Shown piece after piece: positions 6,288 through 13,914 of a stretch of DNA of 15,976 nt (its first letter is position 1; every line of letters starts with the position of its first letter). The notes beneath the pieces are model-generated. The model saw only the letters and a list, made by a program, of their open reading frames with translations. It made no database searches and was not told the DNA's origin. The stretch covers positions 1 through 15,976 of the forward strand of contig JBFWJK010000066.1 of NCBI GenBank assembly GCA_050253255.1, given 5' to 3'. This DNA comes from JACKCP01 sp050253255 (GTDB lineage: Bacteria > Desulfobacterota > Desulfobacteria > Desulfobacterales > JACKCP01). Both the position numbers and the translations under genes were made by a program.

Positions 6288-7889
6288 ATGATAATTACAA
6301 GAACATCCACAAGACTAATTATTTCAGTTTTCATTTTTATTTTTGCATTTTCCTCATGTGCATCAAAAAAAAGTGAAGTCAGCAAAGATACTTTTTTTAA
6401 AGAATGGAAAGCAAAGGCTGAAAGTTCAAGGGGATACTCTCCGGCCCTTATTTCAAGCGATGAAATTAAAGAAAATACTGTAAAGGAAAAACCTGAAAAA
6501 AAAGAATTTTCTCAGGTAAAGCCTCAGTTTGTCCCCGGAGGAATTGATAAGGATGCGCTTGCAGGAATGGAGGATCTTCCCGATACCCCAATCACTATCA
6601 AAATGAGAAATGTGGATGTATCAACTCTTTTAAGGGCTCTTTCAAAAGGTGCGGGAAAAAATATAATTTTAAGTGAAAATATTACAGGAAAAGCAGACAT
6701 ACATGCTGAAAACACCCCCTGGAAAGAAATTTTTGCAAGTATTTTAAGAAGCCACGGCCTTACGTACAATATTATCGGAAACACCATAAGAATAAAAACC
6801 CTTGAAGATATGAAAAGGGATTTTGAAATAGAAAATCAGTTCATTGACCAGAAAATCAAAAGGGAAAGCCTTCAACAGCAGGAAATAATAACAAAAGTAT
6901 TTTTCCTCAAATATTCTGATGCGGAAAGTGCGGCTGAACTTATAAAGCCTTTTATAAGTAAGAACAATGCCCAGCCTGATGCAAAACAGAAAAGTGTCGC
7001 TGTTGACAAAAAAAACAATGCTGTCATTGTCCATGCCTCTGCAGAAGACATAGCCCAGTGCGAAGCACTGCTTTCCAAAACAGACAAGCCGGTAAAACAG
7101 ATACTGATTGAAGCCCAGATTGTTGAAACATCCAAGGAAACGGCAAGAGCCCTTGGAATGCAGTGGGGAGGAGTTCAAAAGGCAAATTCAAATCATTATG
7201 TCACAGGAGGAACTGTAAACCCTTCAGCACCGCTTTTTGATTCAGACGGAAACCCGTCTCCTGTAAACCCCGAAGGAGGCTGGGCCTCAAATTTCGGAGT
7301 TGATGTTGCGACACAGGGTTTTTCACTTGGATATATTTACGAAGATCTGGGACAAAGCCTTATTTCAGCCCAGCTTACTGCCCTTGAAAATGAAGGCAGA
7401 CTGAATATTCTTTCAAGGCCTTCCATTTCAACTCTCGACAATTCAATAGCAATCATAGAAAGCGGAAGAGATGTTCCATACCAGTCGGTCGAAGAAGGTG
7501 AAGTGAATATCGAATGGAAAAAAGCAGTTTTAAAACTTGAAGTCATCCCTCATATAATTGACGATAAAACATTGAGGGTCAAAATAAAAACCAACAAGGA
7601 CGAGCTTGACTGGACCAATGCCTCCATTTCACAGGGAAACCCTACCGTAATCACCAAAAAAGCTGAAACAGATATGATTCTTTTTGACGGTGAAACAACC
7701 GTAATAGGCGGACTCAACAAGGAAACCGAAAACAGGAAGGAATACGGAGTACCTTTCTTAAAGGACATTCCAGTACTTGGCTATCTTTTTAAAGGCTCTG
7801 ACAAAAGTAATGATTATGAAGAAATACTGATTTTTATTACTCCCCATATCCTGAAAACCCATAATCAGGCATCAGCAATTTCAGATTAG
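6288..7889 (+). CDS. Outer-membrane secretin of the pilus system (PilQ/MshL/GspD family), lipoprotein
   Basis: The 533-residue secretin begins with a signal sequence and a lipobox-like AFSSC, giving lipidated Cys24. After a linker rich in charged residues come an N0/STN domain (about 101-170), a NolW/N1 domain (about 201-268), and the secretin beta-barrel domain (about 270-525). The latter includes RPSISTLDN, DVPYQS, and the family signature VPFLKDIPVLGYLF near the C-terminus. It forms the outer-membrane ring through which the pilus leaves. It is shorter than PilQ proteins with AMIN domains and close to MshL in length. No separate pilotin is seen, and the lipid anchor may replace one. It abuts the PilP-like gene and is followed after 14 nt by the ATPase. 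Confidence 0.93.
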   Translation: MIITRTSTRLIISVFIFIFAFSSCASKKSEVSKDTFFKEWKAKAESSRGYSPALISSDEIKENTVKEKPEKKEFSQVKPQFVPGGIDKDALAGMEDLPDTPITIKMRNVDVSTLLRALSKGAGKNIILSENITGKADIHAENTPWKEIFASILRSHGLTYNIIGNTIRIKTLEDMKRDFEIENQFIDQKIKRESLQQQEIITKVFFLKYSDAESAAELIKPFISKNNAQPDAKQKSVAVDKKNNAVIVHASAEDIAQCEALLSKTDKPVKQILIEAQIVETSKETARALGMQWGGVQKANSNHYVTGGTVNPSAPLFDSDGNPSPVNPEGGWASNFGVDVATQGFSLGYIYEDLGQSLISAQLTALENEGRLNILSRPSISTLDNSIAIIESGRDVPYQSVEEGEVNIEWKKAVLKLEVIPHIIDDKTLRVKIKTNKDELDWTNASISQGNPTVITKKAETDMILFDGETTVIGGLNKETENRKEYGVPFLKDIPVLGYLFKGSDKSNDYEEILIFITPHILKTHNQASAISD

Positions 7890-7903
7890 GTAAAGGCATA
7901 AAA

Positions 7904-9625
7904 ATGGCTGCAATGCAAAGAACAAGAAAAAGACTTGGAGAAATGCTTGTTGACTCCGGGTATCTTACAGAAGAAACACTTTTAAAATATATAAGCGCAC
8001 AGAAAAAATCAGGACTCAAACTCGGACAGTTTCTCATAAGAGAAGGAATTGTAAGCGAGGCCATGATTGTCGATCTGATATCAAAACAGGCTGGAGTTAA
8101 AAAGTACAAGTCTTCTGATTATCCGGTAAGTTCTGATCTTTCTTCAATTCTTGATAAAAATTCAGCCAGGAAATACATAGCTGTCCCCCTGAAAAAGAAC
8201 CTTAACCTTCTTCAGGTTGCTATGACAGACCCTCTTGATATAAGAGCTGTAGATTCAATTGAAGTTGAAACAGACATGGAAATTGAACCTGTTATCTGTA
8301 CAGAACAGGAATTCAATCACCTTTTCAGCATAATCTACGGCTCGGATATTGAAGAGGAACTGATTGAGGAAGGCAGATCAGCAGCCCAAGAAATGGATTA
8401 TGAGCACGACAGTGAAGCCAGTTATTCGGAAGACACTGAAATTTCCTCTCTTCAGCATATGGCAGAAGAGGCGCCTGTAATAAGACTTGTCAATGCTCTT
8501 TTGTCACAGGCCATCAAACAGGGTGCAAGTGATGTGCATATCAGCCCTGAAAAAACCTATATTCAGGTTAGGTTCAGAATAGACGGCAGACTTCAGGAAG
8601 TTCCGGGCCCGCCAAGGGCAATGTTTCTTTCTATTGTTTCACGTCTTAAGATTCTTGCAAATCTTGACATTTCAGTTTCAAGAATCCCACAGGACGGAAG
8701 GTTTTCAGTTAAAATCGACAACAGAGAAATAAATATCAGGGTATCAACCATTCCGACAATTTACGGAGAAAACCTTGTAATGAGGCTCCTGGACACTTCG
8801 TCAGGCATTTACACCCTGGATAAAATGGGTCTTTATGAAAAGGATCAGGAAAAACTTTTAAGGGCAGTAAAAAAACCCTATGGAATGATTCTTGCCACAG
8901 GTCCCACAGGAAGCGGAAAAAGCACCACACTCTTTGCTCTTTTAAATGAAATAAACAAACCTGACATAAACATCATCACACTTGAAGATCCAGTTGAATA
9001 CAGAATGGAAAGAATAAGACAGGCCCAGCTTAACAGAAAAGCCGGAATGACCTTTGCGAGCGGCCTTAAGTCAATTCTGCGCCAGGATCCGGATGTAATT
9101 ATGGTAGGAGAAATAAGAGACAGTGAAACAGCTGGAGTTGCAACACAGGCAGCTCTTACAGGCCATCTTGTTTTTTCCACTGTTCACACAAACGATTCTG
9201 CAGGAGCAATAACAAGATTTATTGACATGGGAATAGAGCCATTTCTTGTTTCGTCAGTAATGGTTGTATCCATTGCACAAAGACTAATAAGAAAGGTATG
9301 CCCCTATTGTGCAGAACCGCACACTCCGCACGACAGAGCTCTGAAATTTATGGGCCTTGAACAGCCGGGTTCCTATGAATTCAAAAAAGGCAAAGGATGC
9401 AGCTACTGCTTCAATACAGGTTACAAGGGAAGAATCGGTATTTATGAGATCCTTGAAATCGATGATGAAATTCAGGAAATGATTCTGGAAAGAAAATCTG
9501 CAAGACAGATATCAAACCATGCTGTTGAAGCAGGCAAATTAAGAACTTTAAAGCATGACGCAGCTCAAAAAGCGGCACTTGGGCTTACTACAATTGAAGA
9601 AGCCGCATCCGGAGTAATGAGCTGA
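7904..9625 (+). CDS. mshE: Pilus assembly ATPase with c-di-GMP-binding MshEN domain (MshE/PilB/GspE)
   Basis: This is a 573-residue secretion ATPase that powers pilus extension from the cytoplasmic side. Residues 10-33 and 39-62 form two 24-residue MshEN motifs of the RLGxxLVxxGxL...Q type, separated by the characteristic 5 residues. Such domains bind c-di-GMP in Vibrio MshE. The catalytic core has Walker A GPTGSGKST (333-341), the Asp box TLEDPVEYR (359-367), Walker B DPDVIMVGEIRD (395-406) and a His box around HTND. A tetracysteine zinc site, C466PYC469 and C499SYC502, is intact. The ribosome site is a modest AAAGG 8 nt upstream. The platform protein gene starts 1 nt after the stop. PilB is the nearest alternative name. 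Confidence 0.94.
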   Translation: MAAMQRTRKRLGEMLVDSGYLTEETLLKYISAQKKSGLKLGQFLIREGIVSEAMIVDLISKQAGVKKYKSSDYPVSSDLSSILDKNSARKYIAVPLKKNLNLLQVAMTDPLDIRAVDSIEVETDMEIEPVICTEQEFNHLFSIIYGSDIEEELIEEGRSAAQEMDYEHDSEASYSEDTEISSLQHMAEEAPVIRLVNALLSQAIKQGASDVHISPEKTYIQVRFRIDGRLQEVPGPPRAMFLSIVSRLKILANLDISVSRIPQDGRFSVKIDNREINIRVSTIPTIYGENLVMRLLDTSSGIYTLDKMGLYEKDQEKLLRAVKKPYGMILATGPTGSGKSTTLFALLNEINKPDINIITLEDPVEYRMERIRQAQLNRKAGMTFASGLKSILRQDPDVIMVGEIRDSETAGVATQAALTGHLVFSTVHTNDSAGAITRFIDMGIEPFLVSSVMVVSIAQRLIRKVCPYCAEPHTPHDRALKFMGLEQPGSYEFKKGKGCSYCFNTGYKGRIGIYEILEIDDEIQEMILERKSARQISNHAVEAGKLRTLKHDAAQKAALGLTTIEEAASGVMS

Positions 9626-9626
9626 T

Positions 9627-10847
9627 ATGGCCAGATATTCTTACAAGGGACTTACTGAAAACGGGAATCTTATCACAGGAGAAGTGGAGGCTGATTCATT
9701 AGAAAAAGCAAGAGAGTCTGTTTCTAAAAAAGGGTATATTCCTGTTGAAGTCAAAAAAGGCGGACTCGGCAAAAAGGAAAGCTTTTCAGACAAAATCAAT
9801 CTCTTTTTAACTCCTGTAAAATCAAGAGACCTGATTTTATTTACAAAACAGCTGAAAACCATGCTTTCTGCAGGGGTGCCTATTGTTCAGATCTTTGAAA
9901 CTCTTGAAAACCAGACAGAAAATCCGAAGCTAAAAAAAGCGGTCATTACCATGGGAAGTGATTTAAAGGAAGGAACAAGTCTTTACAAAGCCTTTAAAAA
10001 GCACGACCATATTTTTTCAGAGCTTTACTGCAGCATGCTTAAAGCAGGAGAATCTTCGGGCTCGCTTGTGGATATTCTTCAAAGACTGATTTACATAATT
10101 GAGCATGAGGAAAAGGTAAAATCTGACGTAAAATCTGCAATGACCTATCCTGTAATTGTTCTTAGCTTTCTTGGAGTTGCTTTTTTTGTACTTCTTATGT
10201 TTGTTATTCCAAAATTTGTAACAATTTTTGAAAGAGCAGGAATAGATATTCCTCTTCCAACAAAAATCTGTCTTGTTCTCTACAATTTTATTTCATCTTT
10301 CTGGCCTTATATTGTTGTCTTTGGTGCTTTTTTTATTTTCTTCATGATAAAATTTTTAAAAACACCAAAAGGCCGTCTTATAAAAGACAGCTTTCTTTTA
10401 AAAATTCCGGTAATTGGTGAGCTTGTAAAAAAAGCATCCATGTCAAGATTTGCAAGCATATTTTCCATTCTCCAGATCAGCGGAGTTCCTGTTCTTGAAG
10501 CAATTGACATTTTAAGTGATACAATTGGAAATGCTGCAATTACCAGGCAGTTCAACAAAATCGGGGAAGAGCTTAAAAAAGGGAGGGGAATTTCAAAACC
10601 TCTTAAAAATGCAAAATACTTTCCTCCAATGGTCATAAACATGATTTCAATTGGAGAAGAGTCAGGCGAGCTTGATAAAATGCTTGCTGAAATTTCAAGT
10701 CATTATGATTCGGAAGTTGAATACACAACAAAACAGCTTTCAGATGCTCTGGGCCCATTTCTTACACTTGCGCTTGCAGGAGTTGTCGGTTTTTTTGCTC
10801 TGGCGATTTTTCTTCCTATGTGGGATCTTACAAAAATGGTCAAATAG
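9627..10847 (+). CDS. Inner-membrane platform protein (GspF/PilC/MshG family)
   Basis: The protein has 406 residues, the usual family length, with two repeated T2SSF domains (about 66-195 and 270-395). Each carries the expected glycine-rich turn, GESSGSL (141-147) and GEESGEL (343-349). Membrane helices are visible at about 174-196, 220-242 and 376-396. The N-terminus MARYSYKGLTENG is typical. The protein sits in the inner membrane above the hexameric ATPase and is thought to rotate or move to add pilin subunits. It follows the ATPase gene by 1 nt, and the next gene begins directly after its TAG stop. Confidence 0.95.
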   Translation: MARYSYKGLTENGNLITGEVEADSLEKARESVSKKGYIPVEVKKGGLGKKESFSDKINLFLTPVKSRDLILFTKQLKTMLSAGVPIVQIFETLENQTENPKLKKAVITMGSDLKEGTSLYKAFKKHDHIFSELYCSMLKAGESSGSLVDILQRLIYIIEHEEKVKSDVKSAMTYPVIVLSFLGVAFFVLLMFVIPKFVTIFERAGIDIPLPTKICLVLYNFISSFWPYIVVFGAFFIFFMIKFLKTPKGRLIKDSFLLKIPVIGELVKKASMSRFASIFSILQISGVPVLEAIDILSDTIGNAAITRQFNKIGEELKKGRGISKPLKNAKYFPPMVINMISIGEESGELDKMLAEISSHYDSEVEYTTKQLSDALGPFLTLALAGVVGFFALAIFLPMWDLTKMVK

Positions 10848-12173
10848 ATGAAGTCTTATATAAATCTAAAAATAAATATAAACCTTTATTTTCTGATACC
10901 TCTGGTATCAGGACTTTTTGGTTTTTTAAGCGTTGTTTCAGGATCTTTTTTTTCGAATAATTCATTTTACCTTTATCTTACAGGCATTATCTGCGGATTT
11001 TGTTCAGGCCTTTTCACCTTTTATGTTTTAAAACTTTTCCTCGAGCCTGCAGAAAAGCTGGCTGAAAAAATTAAAAAAAAAGAAGCTGTCAAAAACATCA
11101 GGCCTGAAAAAAGTTATGAAAAAGATCAGCTTGGAGAAATAAAAAAAGCTTTTTTTTATCTTGAAAACATTCTTGAAGCAGATGAAAAAAACAAATATTT
11201 TCCAGACATAATTACAAACTCAAATATTATGAAATCCGAACTTAAAAAAGCACTTCAGGCTGCTCCTGCAGATGTTTCTGTATTTATTACAGGCGAAAGC
11301 GGAACAGGAAAAGAACTTGTATGTGATGCAATTGTTTCAAACAGCAAAAGAAAAAATCTTCCGTTTGTAAAAATCAATTGCTCTGCAATTCCCCAAAACC
11401 TTGTTGAATCAGAACTTTTCGGATACTCAAAAGGCGCTTTTACAGGCGCAGATTCAAATAAAAAAGGAAAATTTCTTCTTGCAGACAATGGAACAATTTT
11501 CCTCGATGAAATAGGAGATATGCCCCTTGATGTTCAGGCAAAACTTTTAAGGGTTTTAGAAAACAGTGAAATAAGTCCCCTTGGTTCAGAAAAAACAATA
11601 AAAATCAATGTAAGGGTAATTGCAGCTGCAAATAAAGCCCCTGAAACTCTCATTAAAGAAAAAAAACTGAGAGAAGATCTTTTTTACAGGCTTTCTGTAA
11701 TTATGATAAATCTTCCGCCGTTAAGACAGAGAAAAGAAGATATTGAAGCCCTGAGCTTTCATTTCCTCAAAAAATTCACAGACTCAGGTTCAATTTCAAA
11801 ATCAGCTTTGGAACTGCTTAAAAATTACGACTGGCCCGGAAACATAAGAGAACTCAAAAACATTATCGAAAGAGCCGGGATTTATTCAGGAAAAAATGAA
11901 ATAAAACCTGAAAACCTTCCTCCTGAAATTGCAGGGTTAAACCAAATCGGCCTTGGTAAAAATCTTAAATCAGACACATTTGATTCTAAATCAGGAAAAT
12001 CCAAAAACCTTGATGAAACAATATCTGAAATTGAGATTTCAATTATTGAAAAAGCACTTGAAAACAATCTTGGAATTCAGTCAAAGGCAGCCTTAGAACT
12101 TGGAATTACCCAGCGAAGCCTTTGGAACAGAATTAAAAAATATTCAATTGATGTTTCAAAATACAAAAATTAA
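10848..12173 (+). CDS. Membrane-tethered sigma-54 enhancer-binding protein, likely pilin activator
   Basis: The protein has 441 residues. Two membrane helices (about 12-33 and 38-62) with a loop of only a few residues precede a HAMP-like stretch (about 60-112; EPAEKLAEKI, later KDQLGEI). The AAA+ domain (about 122-360) is complete: Walker A GESGTGKE (149-156), the sigma-54-contacting GAFTGA (196-201), Walker B IFLDEIGD (217-224), an arginine-finger region LREDLFYRL and DWPGNIREL (328-336). A Fis-type helix-turn-helix lies at about 400-432. There is no receiver domain, so it is not a two-component regulator like PilR. It is the last gene of the assembly operon, and a sigma-54 promoter for the pilin lies 115 nt downstream. 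The signal sensed is unknown. Confidence 0.9.
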   Translation: MKSYINLKININLYFLIPLVSGLFGFLSVVSGSFFSNNSFYLYLTGIICGFCSGLFTFYVLKLFLEPAEKLAEKIKKKEAVKNIRPEKSYEKDQLGEIKKAFFYLENILEADEKNKYFPDIITNSNIMKSELKKALQAAPADVSVFITGESGTGKELVCDAIVSNSKRKNLPFVKINCSAIPQNLVESELFGYSKGAFTGADSNKKGKFLLADNGTIFLDEIGDMPLDVQAKLLRVLENSEISPLGSEKTIKINVRVIAAANKAPETLIKEKKLREDLFYRLSVIMINLPPLRQRKEDIEALSFHFLKKFTDSGSISKSALELLKNYDWPGNIRELKNIIERAGIYSGKNEIKPENLPPEIAGLNQIGLGKNLKSDTFDSKSGKSKNLDETISEIEISIIEKALENNLGIQSKAALELGITQRSLWNRIKKYSIDVSKYKN

Positions 12174-12196
12174 GGCTCAACAAATCTTGATGATTT

Positions 12197-12215
12197 ATCT
12201 ACATTTTTTGTAGAT
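12197..12215. promoter_or_regulatory. 7-5-7 dyad, candidate activator-binding site for the pilin promoter
   Basis: ATCTACA (12197-12203), TTTTT, TGTAGAT (12209-12215) is a perfect palindrome. It lies about 99-117 bp upstream of the predicted pilin transcription start, in the range normal for sigma-54 activator sites, and its half-site spacing of 5 matches NtrC-type sites. It could instead act as a weak terminator for the assembly operon, but the stem is AT-rich and only a short T run follows. Confidence 0.5.
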
Positions 12216-12287
12216 GATTTTGCAATCTTCTATTTTAAAAGGGTTTCGAAGCTTCCGCCATAGCTGAAAAGTAAATTTTTAAAAATT

Positions 12288-12303
12288 TGGCATACAAAAT
12301 GCT
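12288..12303 (+). promoter_or_regulatory. Sigma-54 (-24/-12) promoter of the pilin gene
   Basis: TGGCATACAAAATGCT matches the sigma-54 consensus TGGCAYRNNNNTTGCW at every defined position except one T. The GG (12289-12290) and GC (12301-12302) dinucleotides have the required 10-nt spacing. Predicted transcription start is near 12314, giving a 52-nt AT-rich leader before the pilin ATG. The gene just upstream encodes a sigma-54 activator, which supports the call. Confidence 0.82.
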
Positions 12304-12307
12304 TTAT

Positions 12308-12340
12308 ATTAAAATGTAATTTAAAAAAATAAATTTTAAT
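12308..12340. repeat. Inverted repeat at the pilin transcript start
   Basis: ATTAAAAT (12308-12315) and ATTTTAAT (12333-12340) are perfect complements separated by 17 nt. They span the predicted transcription start at 12314. In so AT-rich a leader this may be chance, or it may be a weak 5' hairpin that stabilises the pilin mRNA. Confidence 0.25.
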
Positions 12341-12365
12341 CATTATTTTCATTCAGGAGGATTGT

Positions 12366-12800
12366 ATGGAAAACAGAAGAAATTTCCTTAAAAACCAGCA
12401 GGGTTTTACCCTTGTTGAAATTATCGCAGTACTTGTAATTCTTGGTATTCTTGCGGCTGTTGCTGTGCCTAAGTTTATTGATATGCAGGATGAAGCAAAG
12501 GAAAAGGCTTTACAGGGAGCAATTGCAGCTGCAACTTCAAATGCGAGCCTGTCTTATTCAAAATTTTTGCTTACAAACAGTTCAAAGCCAACAGATATTA
12601 CTGGCAATGCCTGGATAGGAACTGGAACAGCAACAAAAATTCCAATTGAAACAGATCTTGGTGATTTTACAGCAACATATGTATATGATACAACAGGAGG
12701 AGATGTAACAATAACTGTAACTGCAAAAGATGAACTTGGATGGGACATACCTTCAGATAAAAATACAAAAACAATTAATTTTGATCCTGCATCATCCTAA
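12366..12800 (+). CDS. Type IV major pilin, MshA-like prepilin
   Basis: The 144-residue prepilin has a short basic leader MENRRNFLKNQQG cleaved after Gly13. Mature residue 1 is Phe14 and Glu5 of the mature protein is Glu18, as needed for methylation and assembly. The helix FTLVEIIAVLVILGILAA, then VAVPKFIDMQDEAKEKA, closely resembles MshA-type pilins. The rest is Thr- and Ser-rich with beta strands. It has no cysteines, so it lacks the usual disulfide-bonded C-terminal loop. Translation is driven by a strong AGGAGGAT site 5 nt upstream. Its own sigma-54 promoter and a downstream terminator make it a one-gene unit, suiting high expression. The peptidase PilD and minor pilins are not in the window. 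Confidence 0.95.
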   Translation: MENRRNFLKNQQGFTLVEIIAVLVILGILAAVAVPKFIDMQDEAKEKALQGAIAAATSNASLSYSKFLLTNSSKPTDITGNAWIGTGTATKIPIETDLGDFTATYVYDTTGGDVTITVTAKDELGWDIPSDKNTKTINFDPASS

Positions 12801-12811
12801 AGCTTTTCAAG

Positions 12812-12846
12812 ATGATGCCCGGTTTTTTTAACAGGGCATCATTTAT
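12812..12846 (+). terminator. Terminator of the pilin gene
   Basis: ATGATGCCC (12812-12820) pairs perfectly with GGGCATCAT (12834-12842). After one mismatch the stem continues with GTT/AAC around a T5 loop. A short, interrupted T run (TTTATTAT) follows. The stem starts 11 nt after the pilin stop codon. It would isolate the pilin transcript from the membrane phosphatase gene. Confidence 0.8.
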
Positions 12847-12879
12847 TATAAATAAAACAATTTTATATCAAAAAACCCA

Positions 12880-12893
12880 ATTCAAAATTGAAT
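12880..12893. repeat. 14-bp palindrome upstream of the PAP2-like gene
   Basis: ATTCAA-AA-TTGAAT (12880-12893) is a perfect palindrome, 36 nt before the start of the PAP2-like gene. It is a possible operator, but in such AT-rich DNA it may be chance. No clear -35/-10 pair could be placed around it. Confidence 0.25.
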
Positions 12894-12929
12894 CTGAAAA
12901 AAAGATAAAATTCAAACATATTTAACTTA

Positions 12930-13910
12930 ATGAAAAAAATTTATCCATTTGAAGCAGTCACAATTGCAGTAATTTTAATCTGCATATTAGCCGGCCTTAT
13001 ATTTAAAATACCTATAATTCCAATAAGACCCTGGATTGCAGAACACTTTATAAATTATCTTGGTAAAATTTTTATATTTTTAACAATCATTCTTATTTTA
13101 AAAATTTTAATCTTAAAAAATTCAAATAGAATAAATTATGAGTCAAACCTGACTTCAAAAAAAATAATCCTGGAAAATATTTTTTTGATTCTAAGATTTT
13201 TAATCTGTCTTGAGCTTGTTTTCACATGCTACACCACCATAAAGCAGGCAATACCTTTTTTAAATCCGGATTTATTCGATAATGAGCTGCTAAAAATTGA
13301 TCAATTTCTCCATTTTGGATTTTCACCATCTGCTTTTATTTCTGAGAATGCACATTTCAAACAATTTAACAAATTACTCGATAAATTTTATCTATTCTGG
13401 TTTTCTGCAAAAATTTTATTGTTGAGCTATTTTTTAATTCATCTCTCAAAAACAAAAAAACATATTTTTCTGTCAAGCTATTTAATTATCTGGATTATCG
13501 GAGTATTTACAGGAGCAATTTTTCCCTCTTTAGGGCCTTTTGCCTTAAAACTTACAAATCTTCCTGCTCTGGGAATGGACTTCTCGTTTGCAACTCAGAA
13601 TATTCTGTCAAATATTTATAATGCCAAACTTCCAATTACTTCTTCAGGCAACGGAAATATGTTTTTTGGCTATGGACTGATGGCTTTCCCAAGTCTCCAT
13701 GTAACTGCATGTATTTTGTATTTTTACTTTATGAAAGATGAAAATGAAATTTTAAAATACTTATCTTTAATTTTTTTAATAGTTATTTTTTTAGGGTCGG
13801 TCTACAGCGGGTGGCATTATGCTGTAGACGGATATTTTGGAATAATCATTGTTTTTATTTCTGTAAAAATTTCAAAAACATTGGTTTACACAAAAAAATT
13901 CAAAGTTTAA
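12930..13910 (+). CDS. PAP2-family (Aur1/Ipt1-like) membrane phosphatase or phosphotransferase
   Basis: This 326-residue integral membrane protein has about six to eight hydrophobic helices. The catalytic signature of the PAP2 superfamily is visible in its Aur1-like form: IFPSLGP (197-203), FPSLHV (253-258) with His257, and YSGWHYAVDGYFG (292-304) with His296 and Asp300. The typical N-terminal KxxxxxxRP motif of bacterial PAP2 enzymes is not evident, which also fits the PAP2_3 (inositol-phosphotransferase-like) branch. It probably acts on a lipid phosphate, or transfers a phospho-headgroup, at the outer face of the inner membrane. The substrate is unknown. There is no good ribosome site; the ATG at 12930 was taken because the first helix begins just after it. 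It ends 4 nt before the convergent PilT-like gene. Confidence 0.78.
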   Translation: MKKIYPFEAVTIAVILICILAGLIFKIPIIPIRPWIAEHFINYLGKIFIFLTIILILKILILKNSNRINYESNLTSKKIILENIFLILRFLICLELVFTCYTTIKQAIPFLNPDLFDNELLKIDQFLHFGFSPSAFISENAHFKQFNKLLDKFYLFWFSAKILLLSYFLIHLSKTKKHIFLSSYLIIWIIGVFTGAIFPSLGPFALKLTNLPALGMDFSFATQNILSNIYNAKLPITSSGNGNMFFGYGLMAFPSLHVTACILYFYFMKDENEILKYLSLIFLIVIFLGSVYSGWHYAVDGYFGIIIVFISVKISKTLVYTKKFKV

Positions 13911-13914
13911 AGTA

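Noticed and set aside
3519..10847. Type II secretion system instead of a pilus
   Set aside because: GspC, D, E, F and L-like proteins are present, but there are no GspG-K pseudopilins; an MshA-like pilin, an MshEN ATPase and a PilT-family ATPase favour a type IV pilus.
12197..12222. Terminator of the assembly operon at the 7-5-7 dyad
   Set aside because: The stem has only two G/C pairs per arm and the T run after it is interrupted, so termination would be weak; an activator-binding site fits position and symmetry better, though a dual role remains possible.
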